Shown here: one piece after another, positions 62,125 to 64,000 of the stretch
Numbering within the stretch: position 1 is the first letter of the stretch
Layout: every line of letters starts with the position of its first letter
From: Sitta carolinensis
Lineage: Eukaryota > Chordata > Aves > Passeriformes > Sittidae
DNA: 64,000 nucleotides
Direction of reading: 5' to 3'
Assembly (NCBI GenBank): GCA_032173965.1
Contig: CM063284.1
Span: 60,262,863 to 60,326,862, forward strand
Program-made: the position numbers and the translations under genes
Notes under the pieces: generated by a model
Told to the model about the DNA's origin: nothing
The model's input: only the letters and a program-made list of their open reading frames with translations
Databases searched by the model: none

Positions 62125-62250
62125 CACAGAATCATAGAATATTCTGAGTTGGAAGGGACTCATAAGCATCAAGTCCAACTCTTACAAGAATAGCCCATCT
62201 GGAGAGCAAACCTGTCATCTCGATGTTATTAGCACTGTGCTCTGGGTCAG
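62125..62250 (-). mobile_element. CR1 3'-end fragment, antisense
   Basis: cacagaatcatagaat followed by gttggaagggactcataag and aagtccaactc is the reverse complement of the CR1 3' tail, so the element points to the minus strand. Only about 125 bases remain. The distal end is uncertain. Confidence 0.8.
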
Positions 62251-64000
62251 CTTTCTCCTTCCCATCCCAAACCATTATGTGATTCTAGGATACTGTAACA
62301 CAACTTAGAGTCAGGAAATTCTGTGCCTCTATCTGCTCTTAACCAGAGCCTTAATATCTTAAAAATATCTGATTTACACTATTCCCTGGTGGTGATAGCT
62401 CTGAAAGCTTTCTCAGACATGCTCTGCAGTGGGGTTGCTGAGCAGTGACCCCCACAGCTCAGCAATGACCACCACCTCACTTTGGGGAGATGGAGAAGCT
62501 GACTTTGTTTCTTTTATGGTTCAACCAGTAAAAACCATTTGGTTTGTGCAGTATGGGAGTAAAAACACAGAGCTATGGAATTTATGTTCACAATCAGGGA
62601 AGGGAACTCTGTTTGCAACAATATCAAGATCTGTAATTCTTCTGTATTCCTGAGAGTATCCCAAGAGCAATGCTATTTATTGACTTTACAGTCCTGGTCT
62701 GGGAGCTGGCCTTTCTTTTTGGAATAGCTGTTTGCTTCCCTCACCTACATGAGAGCTGTAGGTGTGCAGAGAAAGTTGTGACTAGAACTATGCCAACTAG
62801 AGAAGGAAAAGGGGGAGATGTCTAAAGAGGGGGGGTTAAAAAGCTCAACCCTCCTTCCCCCCAACTTCTCCTCAGGTTTTCCTTGAATTATTTGTCTTTC
62901 TCATTGTCTTCAGACAGAATAGAAAAAGGCTCCAGCTGCAGGAAGAACTGGGGTTTTCTAGGCATTTTATACCAGCTGAGCTCATGATGCTGCTTTAATA
63001 GCCTATTGGAGATGACTCAGCCAGCTCAGACTGTGTAAAATCATCAATTATTTATTTCTAAGTTTCATGCATTGCTGGTCTGTGGAGATCATTAATGTCT
63101 GGATAAAAAATTACTGGAGAGAGGTGGTGCCTTGCTTTCTTGTAACATCACTAAAATTTTTAAGTAAAGGCTATAAACAAGGATGCTCCTCTAGAGCAAT
63201 TGCAATCTGAGCATTTAAGAGACATTCCTAATTTAGTATTCTGTGTTCTTTCTCTCTGCTTACCTAGCCAAACAGTAATGTTTGCTGTCAAAGTTGAAAA
63301 GACCTAAATTCATCCACATGTAAATTTTTGTGTTGCATATTTCAGTGACTTGGTTTCCTTAATAAGTCTTCCCTGCTGTTGCACAAAATCATGTTACTCA
63401 GCTATGACTCACTGGGCATCTGTTCACGTGTCATTTTGCTGTTAGAACTTAATTGAGATAAAATGGGGCATTCTCTCTTCTATCCTCTTGTCTAGGCACT
63501 GTTGTGATTTGCAGTTTTGAGCAGATGATTTTTTTTTCTGTTTTGGTAGAGATTTTGCAGTTGCTGCTGTGATGCATTTGAGTAGAGGTTAAAAAGTGTT
63601 TTACTTTTTTGTAAAATGTTACACTTTTATTTACTTAACTGATGCAGTTGCAGAAACCAGTACTCTGTTTTCTGAGTGCAGTGTAGTCCTTCTATAGCAT
63701 CCACAAAAGCCACAATGTAGATGTTAGTAGATGCAGAAAATCCTCTTTCACTGAGAAATTCTTTCAAGCCTAGATCCTCTACAGTGAAGTCCATATATGC
63801 AGGAAGTACATGTAACACCTGTCCTTGTGTTCTTATCTGCAGCTCTTTTTCTATGTACTTTCATTTTTAACAGAGCATCTCATGCGTAAATACAGGTAGA
63901 AATTTGATTTTAGTCTAATTAAATGGGGAGCAATCTACTAAGTGATACCCAGTCTGTGCCAGATCTTGGCATTACAGCTAGGTCTTCAGAAACATCCACT
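62251..64000. other. No gene recognised
   Basis: Unique sequence with short frames only. The part around 62,990-63,120 (ttggagatgactcagccagc, then atcaattatttatt) reads like vertebrate conserved non-coding sequence, with an AP-1-type TGACTCA core at 63,013-63,019, but this is an impression without alignment. Confidence 0.45.

Noticed and set aside
1..64000. CRISPR array, prokaryotic operon, phage or novel multigene system
   Set aside because: No regularly spaced repeats with unique spacers, no ribosome-binding-site-spaced gene runs, and all features fit an animal nuclear genome.

Overview
The window is nuclear DNA from a bird, quite possibly a songbird. The evidence is CR1-type LINE copies (RT peptide fragments and the typical CR1 3' end), several solo LTRs of avian endogenous-retrovirus type, and one vertebrate neuronal gene whose product aligns along its full length with neurensin-1. 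Songbird is an inference from remembered resemblance of the LTRs to passerine families; no database was searched.

Layout. Positions 1-9,640 hold no recognisable gene, but there is an LTR-like promoter/poly(A) block near 1,346-2,138. NRSN1 lies on the minus strand. Its two coding exons (12,472-12,284 and 11,263-10,865) join in phase 0 into a complete 195-residue, two-transmembrane vesicle protein. A probable 3' UTR follows, down to about 9.6 kb. The 5' side is an intron of about 5 kb carrying one solo LTR with a perfect target-site duplication, and it leads to a CpG island at about 17,250-18,370. That island is the natural candidate promoter and non-coding first exon of NRSN1.

From about 18.4 kb to the end no protein-coding exon could be supported. 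This looks like a neuron-gene-flanking desert with AT-rich unique sequence, G/T-rich low-complexity tracts and transposable elements. A decayed CR1 copy at 34.4-39.25 kb is split by two LTRs. A solo LTR lies at 41.6-42.1 kb. An LTR-like block abuts a second, internally deleted CR1 at 46.2-48.2 kb. A solo LTR and a CR1 tail in the opposite orientation lie at 61.6-62.25 kb. Homopolymers (A48, A32, T24, C20) and two strong G-quadruplex motifs also occur.

No operon, defence locus, CRISPR array, rRNA or tRNA was found, and nothing supports a new multigene system. The items most worth a second look are a 238-codon ORF at 56,961-57,677, the nested insertion history of the CR1 copy, a repeated-heptamer array inside one LTR, and the architecture of the NRSN1 CpG island with REST-like half sites.
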